Source of the DNA: Legionella sp.
GTDB lineage: Bacteria; Pseudomonadota; Gammaproteobacteria; Legionellales; Legionellaceae
Direction: 5' to 3'
Assembly: GCA_027437055.1 (NCBI GenBank)
Contig: DAIAOV010000022.1
Span: 1-35,389 of the forward strand
Length of the DNA: 35,389 nucleotides
Shown here one piece after another: positions 1-8,361 of this stretch. The notes beneath the pieces are model-generated. The model had not been told where the DNA came from. It ran no database searches and was given only the letters and a program-made list of their open reading frames with translations. A program made the translations under genes and the position numbers. Within the stretch, counting starts at the first letter, position 1. Every line of letters begins with the position of its first letter.

Positions 1-1
1 A

Positions 2-442
2 AAATTACCCTATAATCTAGATCAGGTTTTTTTACTTAAAGCAGATCGCTTAGAAGCAAGTGTATTAACTCATATGGAGATTAATTCCGTTGATGATTGT
101 CTCAGTGCGGGTCGTAAACTGCGGCGCCGAGGTGTGCAACATGCTGTAATCACGCTAGGCAGACTGGGCTATGTAGTGGTTAATGAATTATACGAAGAAT
201 ATATTGCAATACCACAAATTGATAGAGTAATTGATACTAGTGGGGCAGGAGATGCTTTTGTTGCTGGAATCTTATTGGGTTTACAACACAATGAGTCTAT
301 GCTTCAGGCTTGTCAACTAGGTGCCGCCGCAGCAGCATATACAATTCAATCTATTCATACAGTAGTGCCAGATATCTCTAAGTCTCATTTATATGCGTAT
401 ATTAAAAAACACCAACTTCATCATGAGACTACTGGTGTCTAA
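2..442 (+). CDS. PfkB/ribokinase-family sugar kinase, C-terminal part (cut by window start)
   Basis: The frame is open from base 2, well before the first ATG at 74, so this is the 3' part of a longer gene. About 146 residues are visible. The PfkB signature 2 is clear: DTSGAGDAFVAGILLGL, with the GAGD catalytic-base/anion-hole motif. The ATP-site segment before it (AVITLGRLGYVVV) and the C-terminal helix GAAAAAYTIQS also fit ribokinase-type kinases, which phosphorylate sugars or nucleosides with ATP in the cytoplasm. The substrate cannot be told from the C-terminal half; ribokinase, fructokinase or an adenosine-kinase type are all possible. A 13-bp inverted repeat follows the stop codon. Confidence 0.9.
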   Translation, partial: KLPYNLDQVFLLKADRLEASVLTHMEINSVDDCLSAGRKLRRRGVQHAVITLGRLGYVVVNELYEEYIAIPQIDRVIDTSGAGDAFVAGILLGLQHNESMLQACQLGAAAAAYTIQSIHTVVPDISKSHLYAYIKKHQLHHETTGV

Positions 443-447
443 TCAGT

Positions 448-500
448 AGCCATCATTAATGCCCTATCTTCTAATAGTTCTATTAAAATTAATGATGGCT
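448..500. terminator. Inverted repeat after the sugar kinase, probable terminator
   Basis: AGCCATCATTAAT (448-460) is exactly complementary to ATTAATGATGGCT (488-500), giving a perfect 13-bp stem with a 27-base loop. It sits six bases after the kinase stop and 24 bases from the 3' end of the convergent small gene, so it may stop transcription from both sides. No long T run follows, so a bidirectional terminator is an inference. Confidence 0.55.
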
Positions 501-524
501 TAATTCATTTGTAGTAATCATTTA

Positions 525-722
525 TTATCTATTATACACACTCTTATGCTTTGTATCCCAGCATTTGCCTCCTTGACAATGCTTATGTACTGTGGTGTGT
601 ACGCAATGGGTTCCTTTGCATTTTGTTTTATTTTTATTATAATTCCACTCAGCATAACTATTAGACATAAAACCAGTAGCTAGAAGTACAGCTAAAAGAC
701 TTTTTATGTAGTGAGAAAACAT
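525..722 (-). CDS. Small exported Cys/His-rich protein
   Basis: 65 residues from the ATG at 722. I chose this start over the longer frame beginning at 773 because AGGAG lies six bases upstream and it puts a clean signal peptide at the N terminus (MFSHYIKSLLAVLLATGF, cleavage probably after SYA). The mature part is about 40 residues, basic, with four cysteines (KCKGTHC and KHCQGGKC) and several histidines. This could mean two disulfides or metal binding in the periplasm. I do not recognise the family. It stands alone between a terminator-like repeat and the divergent trmL. Confidence 0.65.
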   Translation of the reverse strand: MFSHYIKSLLAVLLATGFMSNSYAEWNYNKNKTKCKGTHCVHTTVHKHCQGGKCWDTKHKSVYNR

Positions 723-905
723 AATGAGCTCCTTTTTGTTAACAAATAACAATGGTTGGACTACGGTTTTCACCTAGAGTATAGATTATTTCCTGAACAA
801 ATTTTCGCTATTAAAATTTTAAAAGAGAGTAAATAGAAGAAGCATTACTTTTCTTGGATAGTATTGTTCGTTAAAATTGTGATTTCTTAATAAAAAATTG
901 GCTCT

Positions 906-1352
906 ATGTTACACGTTGCTCTTTATCAACCAGAAATTCCTCCTAATACAGGTAATATCATTAGATTATGCGCTAATAGTGGTGCACAATTACATTTAAT
1001 ACATCCTCTTGGATTTGCTCTTGATGACAAACGTATGCGTCGTGCTGGGCTTGATTATCATGAATGGGCATCAATTTTACATTATGATGATTGGGCTACG
1101 TTTGCTGAACAAAATGCTCATCGTAGAATTCTTTGTTGTACTACTAAAAGCACGCAACTTTATAGTGATGTAGTTTATCAGTCAGAAGATATCTTATTGT
1201 TTGGGCCAGAAACACGTGGTTTGCCTGATGAAATTCGTAACAATCACCTCACCATTCGTATCCCGATGCAAGAGCAAAGCCGTAGTCTTAATTTGTCCAA
1301 TGCTGTAGCCATCATTCTTTTTGAGGCATGGCGCCAACTTAAGTTTTTATAA
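906..1352 (+). CDS. trmL: tRNA (cytidine/uridine-34-2'-O)-methyltransferase TrmL
   Basis: 148 residues, close to the usual length (about 155) of the TrmL/YibK class of SPOUT methyltransferases. These methylate the ribose of the wobble nucleotide in tRNA-Leu isoacceptors using S-adenosylmethionine. Family landmarks are in order: N-terminal ALYQPEIPPNTGNIIRLCAN, the middle LIHPLGFALDDKRMRRAGLDY, and the C-terminal trefoil-knot cofactor site LLFGPETRGLP then IPMQEQSRSLNLSNAVAI. The knot residues (GPE, SLNLSN) are all present, so it should be active. It lacks an obvious Shine-Dalgarno before the ATG at 906. It is monocistronic, convergent with the next gene. Confidence 0.96.
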   Translation: MLHVALYQPEIPPNTGNIIRLCANSGAQLHLIHPLGFALDDKRMRRAGLDYHEWASILHYDDWATFAEQNAHRRILCCTTKSTQLYSDVVYQSEDILLFGPETRGLPDEIRNNHLTIRIPMQEQSRSLNLSNAVAIILFEAWRQLKFL

Positions 1353-1389
1353 TTGAGCTCATTACCAGGAGTTTAGGCAAAGGCCTCTT

Positions 1390-2328
1390 TTATTGAAAGT
1401 TAAGTTTAGGTCCAACGGGTACAATTTGCGTTGGATTAATGGCTTTATGGCTGTAATAATAATGCTGTTTAATATGCTCAAAATTAACCGTTTGCTTTAT
1501 GCCTGGATGTTGATACAATTTCTGTAAATAAGGTTGTAGGTGTGGATAATCGCTGATACGTTGTTGATTTGTTTTGAAATGACCAAAATAAACGGCATCA
1601 AAACGAATCAAGGTTGTGAACAAACGCCAGTCTGCTTCGGTTAATTGCCCACCCACTAAATACTGATGTTCACTTAAATGAGAGTCTAACTCATCTAGGG
1701 TCGCGAATAGCTCATAAAAGGCTTGTTCATAGACTTCTTGTTTGGTGGCAAAGCCACATTTATACACCCCATTGTTGACAGTGTTATATATCTTGTCATT
1801 AATCGTATCAATTTCAGCGGCTAAATGTTTGGGGTAGAAATCATGGGTATCACCTGTTAAGTGATTAAAGGCGCAATTGAGTTGACGAATGATTTCAGCC
1901 GATTCGTTACTCACTATGGTTTGTGTTTTTTTATCCCATAATACAGGTACAGTGACTCTACCAGAGTACTGGTGGTCTGCTTTGCAATAAAGCTGATAAA
2001 GAAAACGAAATCCATATAATGTATCGCCGGTTGCTCCTGCCATACCTGTTTTAAATTCCCAGCCATTTTCTAACATATGGGGGTGTACAACCGAAACACT
2101 AATATATTCTTCCAATTGTTTTAATGTTCTAAAGATTAAAGTGCGGTGAGCCCAGGGGCATGCAAGTGAGACGTATAAATGATAGCGTCCTTTCTCAGCA
2201 GGAAATAACGAGTTAGTCTCATTGATGATTGCTTGTCTGAATTGTGATGATTCTCTTTTAAACGCACCATCAGTTTTACTGGTGTCGTACCAGACATCGT
2301 GCCATTGTCCATTAATTAGACTACCCAT
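1390..2328 (-). CDS. yqjG: Glutathionyl-hydroquinone reductase (Xi-class GST, YqjG/ECM4 type)
   Basis: 312 residues, the usual size of Xi-class glutathione transferases. The N-terminal thioredoxin-like part carries the catalytic SLACPWAHRTL (Cys57-Pro-Trp), which in this class replaces the Tyr/Ser of other GSTs. VPVLWDKKTQTIVSNESAEI gives the cis-Pro and the Glu-Ser glutathione-binding pair. The helical C-terminal domain has YLVGGQLTEADWRLFTTLIRFD. Family members reduce glutathionyl-hydroquinones to hydroquinones with release of GSSG in the cytosol. The ATG at 2328 is preceded by GTAGGAGGAATC, a strong ribosome site. Alone on the minus strand, convergent with trmL. Confidence 0.93.
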   Translation of the reverse strand: MGSLINGQWHDVWYDTSKTDGAFKRESSQFRQAIINETNSLFPAEKGRYHLYVSLACPWAHRTLIFRTLKQLEEYISVSVVHPHMLENGWEFKTGMAGATGDTLYGFRFLYQLYCKADHQYSGRVTVPVLWDKKTQTIVSNESAEIIRQLNCAFNHLTGDTHDFYPKHLAAEIDTINDKIYNTVNNGVYKCGFATKQEVYEQAFYELFATLDELDSHLSEHQYLVGGQLTEADWRLFTTLIRFDAVYFGHFKTNQQRISDYPHLQPYLQKLYQHPGIKQTVNFEHIKQHYYYSHKAINPTQIVPVGPKLNFQ

Positions 2329-2382
2329 GATTCCTCCTACTGGATAACTCTTTAAATTATGTCCTATAAGATTGGCTTTTTA

Positions 2383-2437
2383 CGAAAACTCAAAATTAGG
2401 TCATAGTATCTATCTAAGCACTAATTTTGAGCTTTCG
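2383..2437 (-). terminator. Hairpin between the decayed gene and the GST gene
   Basis: CGAAAACTCAAAATTAG (2383-2399) pairs with CTAATTTTGAGCTTTCG (2421-2437) at 16 of 17 positions, with a 21-base loop. It lies downstream of the minus-strand remnant ending at 2532 and upstream of the GST start. A terminator for the former, or a leader structure of the GST gene, are both possible. The long loop and lack of a clear U tract keep this uncertain. Confidence 0.4.
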
Positions 2438-2531
2438 CAAATATATTCATTTTTGTCATTTTAATCTTGTAGCTTCCATATTAACGTAGCGTAATACGGA
2501 AACATAAACTGTAGTTGCAAAAAATTTTGCT

Positions 2532-3119
2532 CTACATGTTGCAGGCACGAGTTTCCTTCTCAGATTCATTTTCTGATGACTGATTCTCGGGTATAGCTTG
2601 CGCATTAAGTTTAAGTAGAGCGCTTTGTAAAGTACAGGACCAGGTTTTTAATGATTTACACGTCTCTATGGTATCTATAGCGAAAAATGAGCTTTTTAGT
2701 CCTGTTTCGCGTAATTTTTTCTTTAAAGGCTTGCTAATTCCTGCCAATAAACAACTTTTCACACTTGCAGCACAGTTATGGAAAATAAATGAGTACTTAG
2801 CCGTTCTTTCCTTACGCATAGCATCTAGGATCTTGATTTCATCAAGATAATATCGTGCGCCATCTGCTTTAGTGGGAAGAGTAATTATATAATCAGGTTG
2901 CTTCCCTTCCGTAAAATCACGCTCTTTTAAAAATTGTTCTTTACGTTTGGTAAACTCTTTGCGACGACGTCCTTCGATTGTTAAGGCGGCTGCATCTTCT
3001 CTGTTTTTCCCATTAATAGTAAGTTCAATTTCTTTGATTGCAGTGGTAACTTGCTCTATTTGTTTTTTGTTCTCTGCCAGTGCAATCTCAAGTTGTTTGA
3101 GATCTTGCGTATAATGCAA
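2532..3119 (-). CDS. Unknown protein, probably the 3' remnant of a longer, decayed gene
   Basis: The longest start-to-stop reading is 195 residues from a TTG at 3119 that has no ribosome site. The same frame stays coding-like upstream (…TISLTSSLSQQSALHYTQ…) to a TGA at 3186-3188. Beyond that TGA and a second one at 3198-3200 it again reads like protein (EHIPNNDTFENNYTVIGERC) almost to the thioesterase stop. Residues 1-70 are a charged coiled coil. FIFHNCAASVKSCLLAGI near residue 115 looks like the NC…V…LL.AG helix of papain-like enzymes, but no His partner is evident. No family recognised. A 5'-truncated effector-type gene is my inference. Confidence 0.5.
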   Translation of the reverse strand: MHYTQDLKQLEIALAENKKQIEQVTTAIKEIELTINGKNREDAAALTIEGRRRKEFTKRKEQFLKERDFTEGKQPDYIITLPTKADGARYYLDEIKILDAMRKERTAKYSFIFHNCAASVKSCLLAGISKPLKKKLRETGLKSSFFAIDTIETCKSLKTWSCTLQSALLKLNAQAIPENQSSENESEKETRACNM

Positions 3120-3290
3120 CGCAGACTGTTGGCTTAATGAAGAAGTTAAGCTTATCGTAGCAAAAGAACATGTATCGAAGGTGGTTCAAAAAGAGTGTCA
3201 ACATCGTTCCCCTATTACTGTATAGTTGTTCTCGAATGTATCATTATTAGGAATATGTTCTAATGTTTGCTCCGGGGCACATATACTTAA

Positions 3291-3713
3291 TTATCGTGGT
3301 ACAACAGCCGCAGTCATTCTGGCAATACAGGTTTGTTTTCCTGCTTCATTAAAAATGCTAATGTGCCATACTTGAGTAGTTCGTCCTAGGTGTATAGGAG
3401 AAGTTGTTGCTGTAACAAGACCTTCTTTAACCGAGCGAATATGATTTGCATTAATTTCCAAACCAACACAATAGAATTGATTGGAATCAATGACTCCATT
3501 TGCAGCCATACTCGCAATGGTTTCGGCCAAGACCATATTCGCACCTCCATGAAGTATGCCAAAAGGTTGTTTGGTGCGTTCATTGACGGGCATGGTTGCT
3601 GTCAAAAAATTTTCTCCCACTTCTGTAAATTGAATATCAAGAAACTCCGACATGGTATTTTTGCCGAAATGATTGAGCTCTTCTACTGTAAACTCTTTAA
3701 ACCATATAGACAT
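3291..3713 (-). CDS. ydiI: YdiI-type hotdog acyl-CoA thioesterase
   Basis: 140 residues from the ATG at 3713, chosen because GGAG lies six bases upstream; the frame could also open at a TTG at 3725. The whole length follows E. coli YdiI (MenI): FLDIQFTEVG, ATMPVNERTKQPFG, then the active-site ILHGGANMVLAETIASMAA with the catalytic Glu in LAET, GLEINANH and the strand LGRTTQVWHISIFNEAGK. Family members hydrolyse aryl- or acyl-CoA; in E. coli the best-known substrate is 1,4-dihydroxy-2-naphthoyl-CoA of menaquinone synthesis. No menaquinone gene is adjacent, so the substrate here is open. The stop directly abuts the decayed gene downstream. Confidence 0.92.
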   Translation of the reverse strand: MSIWFKEFTVEELNHFGKNTMSEFLDIQFTEVGENFLTATMPVNERTKQPFGILHGGANMVLAETIASMAANGVIDSNQFYCVGLEINANHIRSVKEGLVTATTSPIHLGRTTQVWHISIFNEAGKQTCIARMTAAVVPR

Positions 3714-3913
3714 TTTGATCTCCAATCTTGTTAGCTCATTCCTCTATGAACGGTATTTTGGGGAACGAGTTAACACTCTCTAAAAATAAGATAGACTTTT
3801 TTTACTAGGAAAACCAATAATAAATTTTTATACTCACTATCCATAGCAGTCAGTTCGATCAATAACTTTAGACAAAGAAGTCTAATATTCAAATATTAAG
3901 TGAGTGTCAGTAT

Positions 3914-4573
3914 ATGTCTAAACCTCATCATCCATCACACCCATTAATTACCATTTCGCGGAGAGAGGAGGCTATGAGCTTTCTTGGTGAAGTAGATCCA
4001 CCACTAAAGCGTGTGATTGATGTAATTGGCCCCATGAAGATAGAGCTCGATCCTTTAGAGACGGTATTTGAGGCACTTGGCTCCTCTATTTTATATCAGC
4101 AGCTCCATGGTAAGGCTGCGGCAAAAATTCTGGAACGTTTGAAATTGCTTTTTGGCAGTATAGTTGATTTTCCTGAACCGCAACAAATTGCTCAAGTATC
4201 TGAAGAGGAGCTGAGATCGGTTGGATTATCTCGGGCAAAAGTTATTGCATTAAAGGATTTAGCTGAAAAAACAATGGCTCATTTAATTCCAAATAGAGCA
4301 CAAGCCGAAACAATGAGTGACATAGCGTTGATTACGGCATTTAGCCAGGTTAAAGGCATTGGTCGGTGGACCGCAGAAATGTTTCTTATTTTCAGCTTGG
4401 GCCGACTCGATGTTCTTCCTGTCCATGATTTCGGTGTGCGCAAAGGATTTATGAAAATATATAATCTGGACTATATGCCTACTCCCAAAGAACTAGAGCA
4501 ATATGGTGAACGTTGGAGTCCTTTTCGTACTGCGGCATCTTGGTATCTGTGGAGAGCACCTGAAATTGAGTAA
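3914..4573 (+). CDS. AlkA-type DNA-3-methyladenine glycosylase (HhH-GPD)
   Basis: 219 residues, the size of single-domain AlkA-like enzymes without the extra N-terminal domain of E. coli AlkA. The glycosylase core is complete: LGSSILYQQLHGKAAAKI (about 55-72), VGLSRAKVIALKDLAE (103-118), the helix-hairpin-helix FSQVKGIGRWTAEMFLIF (143-160), and LPVHDFGVRKG with the catalytic Asp172. These enzymes remove alkylated purines from DNA to start base excision repair. Trp152 after the hairpin is also a family feature. It stands alone. A short stem (TTAGAC/GTCTAA, 3868-3885) lies in the leader, with no Ada-box that I can identify. Confidence 0.93.
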   Translation: MSKPHHPSHPLITISRREEAMSFLGEVDPPLKRVIDVIGPMKIELDPLETVFEALGSSILYQQLHGKAAAKILERLKLLFGSIVDFPEPQQIAQVSEEELRSVGLSRAKVIALKDLAEKTMAHLIPNRAQAETMSDIALITAFSQVKGIGRWTAEMFLIFSLGRLDVLPVHDFGVRKGFMKIYNLDYMPTPKELEQYGERWSPFRTAASWYLWRAPEIE

Positions 4574-4793
4574 ACATTCATGGAAAATATCATCTTAGGG
4601 GATGTAGTCTGGATGAAGTGTACCGTCGTAACCATAGAACGTAGATGCTAAGAGTTTTTTCAAGTGTAGACCCGGGGATAAAAAAAGAAAGTCATTTACA
4701 GCATGTCGCATTAATATGATTATAACTTTGTTTACTGCGACAATGCTGCTCAATAAAAAATCAATCTTTGGCCGCGATTTAATATAGACTTCA

Positions 4794-5501
4794 CTAAAAA
4801 CATGTCTTTCTTTGGAAACCAACATGGTCTTCGGGCTCTTCCGTTGCGTCATCATTGGGAAAATGAAGAATACGCTTCTTAGAATAAGAAGGTTCATCAA
4901 AATCAAAAACTTTAAATTTCTGGAATCCGCAACGCTTATAAAAAATTTGGGCGGCTTTATTATCTTTTCGCGCATATAATTCTAGGCCTAATGAGTCATA
5001 AAAATATCTATTTACCTTATTTAAAAGAACTGTAGCTAATCCTAATCGATTAAATGCTGGTGAGATATTGATAAAACGTAAGTAGGTATAGCCTGATTTA
5101 TAATTCAATTCACAGGTGAAAAAAGCGATGGGATGTCCATGAAAACGTAGAATTAAATAGTTAATCTTATCACTGTTATTTATTTTATTTATTTCTTTAT
5201 CAAAGGTGTCTTCAAAATAGCACTTAATTTTGAAGAGCTTGATGAGATGTTGCTTAACGGTAGTGATATCTTTTTCTGGATTTGTTAAATATTCTTTTAA
5301 CTTATTAATTTCATTTTGTAAGAAGTTATCTTTATAGCCTAAGAGATTATTTTCATAAAATAAATAAAACTGTAATGGTTGGATCAATGAGCTCATGAGT
5401 CGATTAAAAGCATCTTCTGGGGGTAATTTACAAGCATCGTCCCACAAGATTTGGGCTTGATCTGCGAAATATTCTCCTAGATTAGGAGGCGGTTGCTCCA
5501 T
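4794..5501 (-). CDS. GNAT-family N-acetyltransferase with helical N-terminal domain
   Basis: 235 residues from the ATG at 5501; a GTG at 5525 in the same frame would add eight, and neither has a good ribosome site. Residues 1-105 form an unrecognised helical, charged domain. From about 110 the GNAT fold is clear: INYLILRFHGHPIAFFTCEL, then motif A YLRFINISPAFNRLGLATVL with the acetyl-CoA pyrophosphate loop R-L-G-L-A, and motif B LYARKDNKAAQIFYKRCGF. It should acetylate an amine in the cytosol; the substrate is unknown. The acidic end (NDDATEEPEDH) is followed by an unlike tail. Another frame stays open past the stop and could hold the original C terminus. Confidence 0.8.
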   Translation of the reverse strand: MEQPPPNLGEYFADQAQILWDDACKLPPEDAFNRLMSSLIQPLQFYLFYENNLLGYKDNFLQNEINKLKEYLTNPEKDITTVKQHLIKLFKIKCYFEDTFDKEINKINNSDKINYLILRFHGHPIAFFTCELNYKSGYTYLRFINISPAFNRLGLATVLLNKVNRYFYDSLGLELYARKDNKAAQIFYKRCGFQKFKVFDFDEPSYSKKRILHFPNDDATEEPEDHVGFQRKTCF

Positions 5502-5623
5502 ATACGTACAGAGATAAGCGGCCACAAAGTTACGCTTGATGGTGGGTTACTCTTTTTCTTTGGCAGCATTCCATTCGAATTGCAGACTATCCGGGGTTTT
5601 CGCAAAAAAATTATATCCCATAA

Positions 5624-6691
5624 TTACTTCAACCTTGTCTTAGGTGTTCTCCACGAGCGTGGTTTTGTCGTATAAAAGCCAATTCTATATTGATATTCCC
5701 AGATTAAAATCAAGACTATTCCAGCGACTTTCCCAAGCTTAAACGCCTCTTTTATAAAATACGTTCTAACATTTAAATAATTTCGCTGAATCATAGAGGG
5801 TAATTCGTAATATGTCACCGGCCTGTTAGATAACTGATTTAATGCTTTTTGAGCACCGACAATGTTTCCATTGCTCTCTAGTTGTGCTAAAAAATAATTA
5901 GGGCTAATTTTGCCTATGAAACGCTCTTGTTGCAGATCATAGCGATGTTCGATGGTGTCATGTTTGATCTGATCGAGTTCTCCAATCTGACGTGATTTTG
6001 GGTATATATTTTTTAATAGATCATAAGAAAGTTCATTATGAGAAATTAAATCTAAAACCCTCTTATCTTTTTTTATAAAGTGCGCTACAAAAATAAAATA
6101 TACGCCAGTTATTTCAATATTTTCCTGGGCTATTCGTTGTCGTAGTACTACTTTTACTGTCGGATTGTGTTCTTGCTCATAGTGTACAGTTAGGTTAGCT
6201 TGTACATATAGTTTATGAGCAATTAAGTTGCAAAATGAAAATACTTCTTCTTTTGTTAGAAGACCATCAGCGTTGAGTTGATTAATAAAGCGCAAATCTT
6301 CTTCGTTTAGTATGTTACTTAAAAAAGGGCTCATTGTTGGTCCCAAAAAAGAATTACCTAAGGATAAGATTTCTTCTGGTATCATGCTATCGATCACATC
6401 ATCCAATTTTTCAAATAGTTTTTTCAAGCGTAATAATCGACGATGCGACGTCCGGAAGATGAGTTTGAATTTCTGATCAGATGAAAAAAAAATTTTTGTG
6501 GTTAATATAACGTGCTCTACGTAGTTATTGCGAGCGAGTTGAAATACTGTATTCGCTAATATTGGCGAGTTACGCCAATACAATAACGAACAACTTCTAT
6601 TTCTAGCGAGATAATGCTGTATTCTACACAGTACAAAGCTCACGATGGCTACGTAGAATAAAAAGGCCAATAGTTTTGAATTTACTAGCAA
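5624..6691 (-). CDS. Unknown protein with N- and C-terminal membrane segments
   Basis: 355 residues from a TTG at 6691 with only a weak AGAG upstream, so the start is uncertain. A hydrophobic helix at 7-24 (LLAFLFYVAIVSFVLCRI) and another near 325-337 (KVAGIVLILIWEYQY) bracket a soluble, charged, mostly helical middle. Two long helical stretches (RRLLRLKKLFEKLDDVID and EEDLRFINQLNADGLLTKEE) resemble no family I know. The C terminus is basic (KPRSWRTPKTRLK). It is upstream of, and co-directional with, the GNAT gene with about 120 bases between. A membrane-anchored host-directed or envelope protein is possible, but no function can be assigned. Confidence 0.6.
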   Translation of the reverse strand: MLVNSKLLAFLFYVAIVSFVLCRIQHYLARNRSCSLLYWRNSPILANTVFQLARNNYVEHVILTTKIFFSSDQKFKLIFRTSHRRLLRLKKLFEKLDDVIDSMIPEEILSLGNSFLGPTMSPFLSNILNEEDLRFINQLNADGLLTKEEVFSFCNLIAHKLYVQANLTVHYEQEHNPTVKVVLRQRIAQENIEITGVYFIFVAHFIKKDKRVLDLISHNELSYDLLKNIYPKSRQIGELDQIKHDTIEHRYDLQQERFIGKISPNYFLAQLESNGNIVGAQKALNQLSNRPVTYYELPSMIQRNYLNVRTYFIKEAFKLGKVAGIVLILIWEYQYRIGFYTTKPRSWRTPKTRLK

Positions 6692-6838
6692 GGCGCGTAC
6701 ACTCTTTTTTTACATTGACGTCATAATGACAAAATTACTGCCAAAAACCAATAACCAATCAAATGGATTTGTTTATTCGTGCGTGCTTATATTAAGTTAG
6801 TATTATCATAACGGAAGATAATAGTTCTAGGAGGTTGG

Positions 6839-8260
6839 ATGATAATTAAGAATATTTATGTTTATAACGATGTAGGGATTAAAGAGCTAAAGCATGTTCA
6901 GATTACAGAAGAGGGTTCAAGAATAATTTTCAATATTGATGATGATTTATCTCTTCTTTCTGATGAAAAAATTCTTGATTCTAAAGGCTGTTATTTCTTA
7001 ATGCCAGGAATGTTTGATGTCCATGTGCATGGTCAAGGAGGTATTGATTTCGCTGATTTAGGAGATGAAACTAGCGAAGATGGATTAGAGTGTATCGTCC
7101 ACGCACTAGGAAAAACGGGGCTTTCTTATGCTTTAGCAACTCTAGTCTCCATGCCAATAGAAGCCTTAAAAAAGTCATTAATAAAAATAAATGATTTTAT
7201 GCAAAAGCAAGCGCAAAATCCTTCACCAGGATGCACTCAAATAGTAGGGGTACATTTGGAAGGGCCTTTTATTTCCAAAAAGTGTAAAGGAGCTCATGCT
7301 GAAGAGGCTCTACAAGAGAGTATTAGTATGAAACAATTTAGGGACATCATTAACGTAGCGCCTAATATTAAACATTGGAAAATCACGATTGCTCCCGATT
7401 TATTCGGGGCAGAGGATTTTATTAAGCAGACTAAGCTTCTTGAGCAAGAAGGTATTTTTGTAAAAGTATTTATTGGTCATTGCAATCCGGATGATAAAGA
7501 AGTTATTGGTCGTGCTATTGCGGCGGGGGCTTGTGGATTTACTCATCTAGGGAATGCTTGTCAAGAATCGTGTAGCAGAGACGAAAGAGAGCTCGCTTTG
7601 CATGATAGTAAAAGCCATGTAGTACAGTGGGTACTCGAAAATGTGGACAGTTGTCCTCCTGGAGTAGAGCTCATTGTTGACGGCGTACACTTATCAACTT
7701 CATTTATTTCTCTTATGCACAATACAATTAAAAATAAAATTATTCTTGTAACAGACGCTTTAGGCCCTACAGGTTGTAACGATGGTACATATAAACTCGG
7801 GGTACTGGATATCCGTAAGGAAAAAAATAATTTTTATTTAGCTGACAATCGAGGTGGTTTTCTAATGAAGTCGGGGATCTTGCCGTCTGGTGAAAAAGGT
7901 CTTGTAAAAACGCTTGCTGGTAGCGCCGCATCATTATCACTTTGTGCGCAAAAATATTTTGAGGTTATGTCTAATGAACCACAGGCGAGTCAGATGGATT
8001 TCATGTACGCCGCTCTCGTTGCCAATCCTAGGGGTACTTCCTTGTCGAGGGCAGCAATAAGCGCTTTATCTGATGAAAATAATTTTTCTATTTTTAATGA
8101 TAAAGGACAACTTATTTTAAGTTCATGTCATGGCAAATTAATAGAGCATCAGCAGTTACACTGGCCAATAGAGGGTATGCTGAATTATGGGATTTTGGCA
8201 AAACAACCGGTTGAAGAAAATAGCAGTGCTGAGACAAAAGTAAGTTATCCCTTCCATTAG
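6839..8260 (+). CDS. nagA: N-acetylglucosamine-6-phosphate deacetylase (NagA-type amidohydrolase)
   Basis: 473 residues; NagA proteins are usually about 380. The ribosome site AGGAGG lies just before the ATG. Metal and active-site landmarks are all present: MFDVHVHGQGG (His62, His64), GVHLEGPFIS (Glu141), FIGHCNPD (His214), FTHLGNACQ (His236), VDGVHLS (His284) and LVTDALGP (catalytic Asp306), then TLAGSAASL. NagA removes acetate from GlcNAc-6-P in amino-sugar use and peptidoglycan recycling. Substitutions near the sites (GHCNPD for the usual GHTNA, HLGNAC for HLFNAM) and the extra C-terminal 80-90 residues set it apart from housekeeping NagA. No nagB, permease or regulator is nearby, so the true substrate may differ. 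Confidence 0.82.
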   Translation: MIIKNIYVYNDVGIKELKHVQITEEGSRIIFNIDDDLSLLSDEKILDSKGCYFLMPGMFDVHVHGQGGIDFADLGDETSEDGLECIVHALGKTGLSYALATLVSMPIEALKKSLIKINDFMQKQAQNPSPGCTQIVGVHLEGPFISKKCKGAHAEEALQESISMKQFRDIINVAPNIKHWKITIAPDLFGAEDFIKQTKLLEQEGIFVKVFIGHCNPDDKEVIGRAIAAGACGFTHLGNACQESCSRDERELALHDSKSHVVQWVLENVDSCPPGVELIVDGVHLSTSFISLMHNTIKNKIILVTDALGPTGCNDGTYKLGVLDIRKEKNNFYLADNRGGFLMKSGILPSGEKGLVKTLAGSAASLSLCAQKYFEVMSNEPQASQMDFMYAALVANPRGTSLSRAAISALSDENNFSIFNDKGQLILSSCHGKLIEHQQLHWPIEGMLNYGILAKQPVEENSSAETKVSYPFH

Positions 8261-8341
8261 CTTTTGTAACGTAGATTGGCTCCCTGGTCAGCACTAGCTG
8301 GTACTTTTAGAGAATAGTTATGGCGCACAATGAAAGATTTT

Positions 8342-8361
8342 TCGGGCAATTTGTTGCCCGA
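8342..8361. repeat. Palindrome TCGGGCAA…TTGCCCGA (copy 1)
   Basis: TCGGGCAA (8342-8349) and TTGCCCGA (8354-8361) form a perfect 8-bp stem with a TTTG loop, in the space between the convergent ends of the NagA-type gene and the 186-residue gene. A near-identical palindrome is at 19811-19830. Just downstream, TTAAGTTGACGCCATTA (8374-8390) matches the outer arm of the palindrome at 14177-14303. No U tract follows on either strand, so I call it a dispersed repeat that may also terminate transcription. Confidence 0.55.

Noticed and set aside
1325-1341. ATGGCGCCAACTTAAG at the end of trmL matches the outer arm of the 14177 palindrome
   Set aside because: These bases encode AWRQLK, which is the conserved end of TrmL, so the match is explained by protein constraint and chance.
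1375-1386. AGGC/GCCT mini-hairpin after trmL as terminator
   Set aside because: Only four base pairs in the stem; too weak to call.
3390-3734. 114-codon plus-strand frame opposite the thioesterase gene
   Set aside because: The minus strand encodes a clear YdiI homologue; this frame is its shadow.
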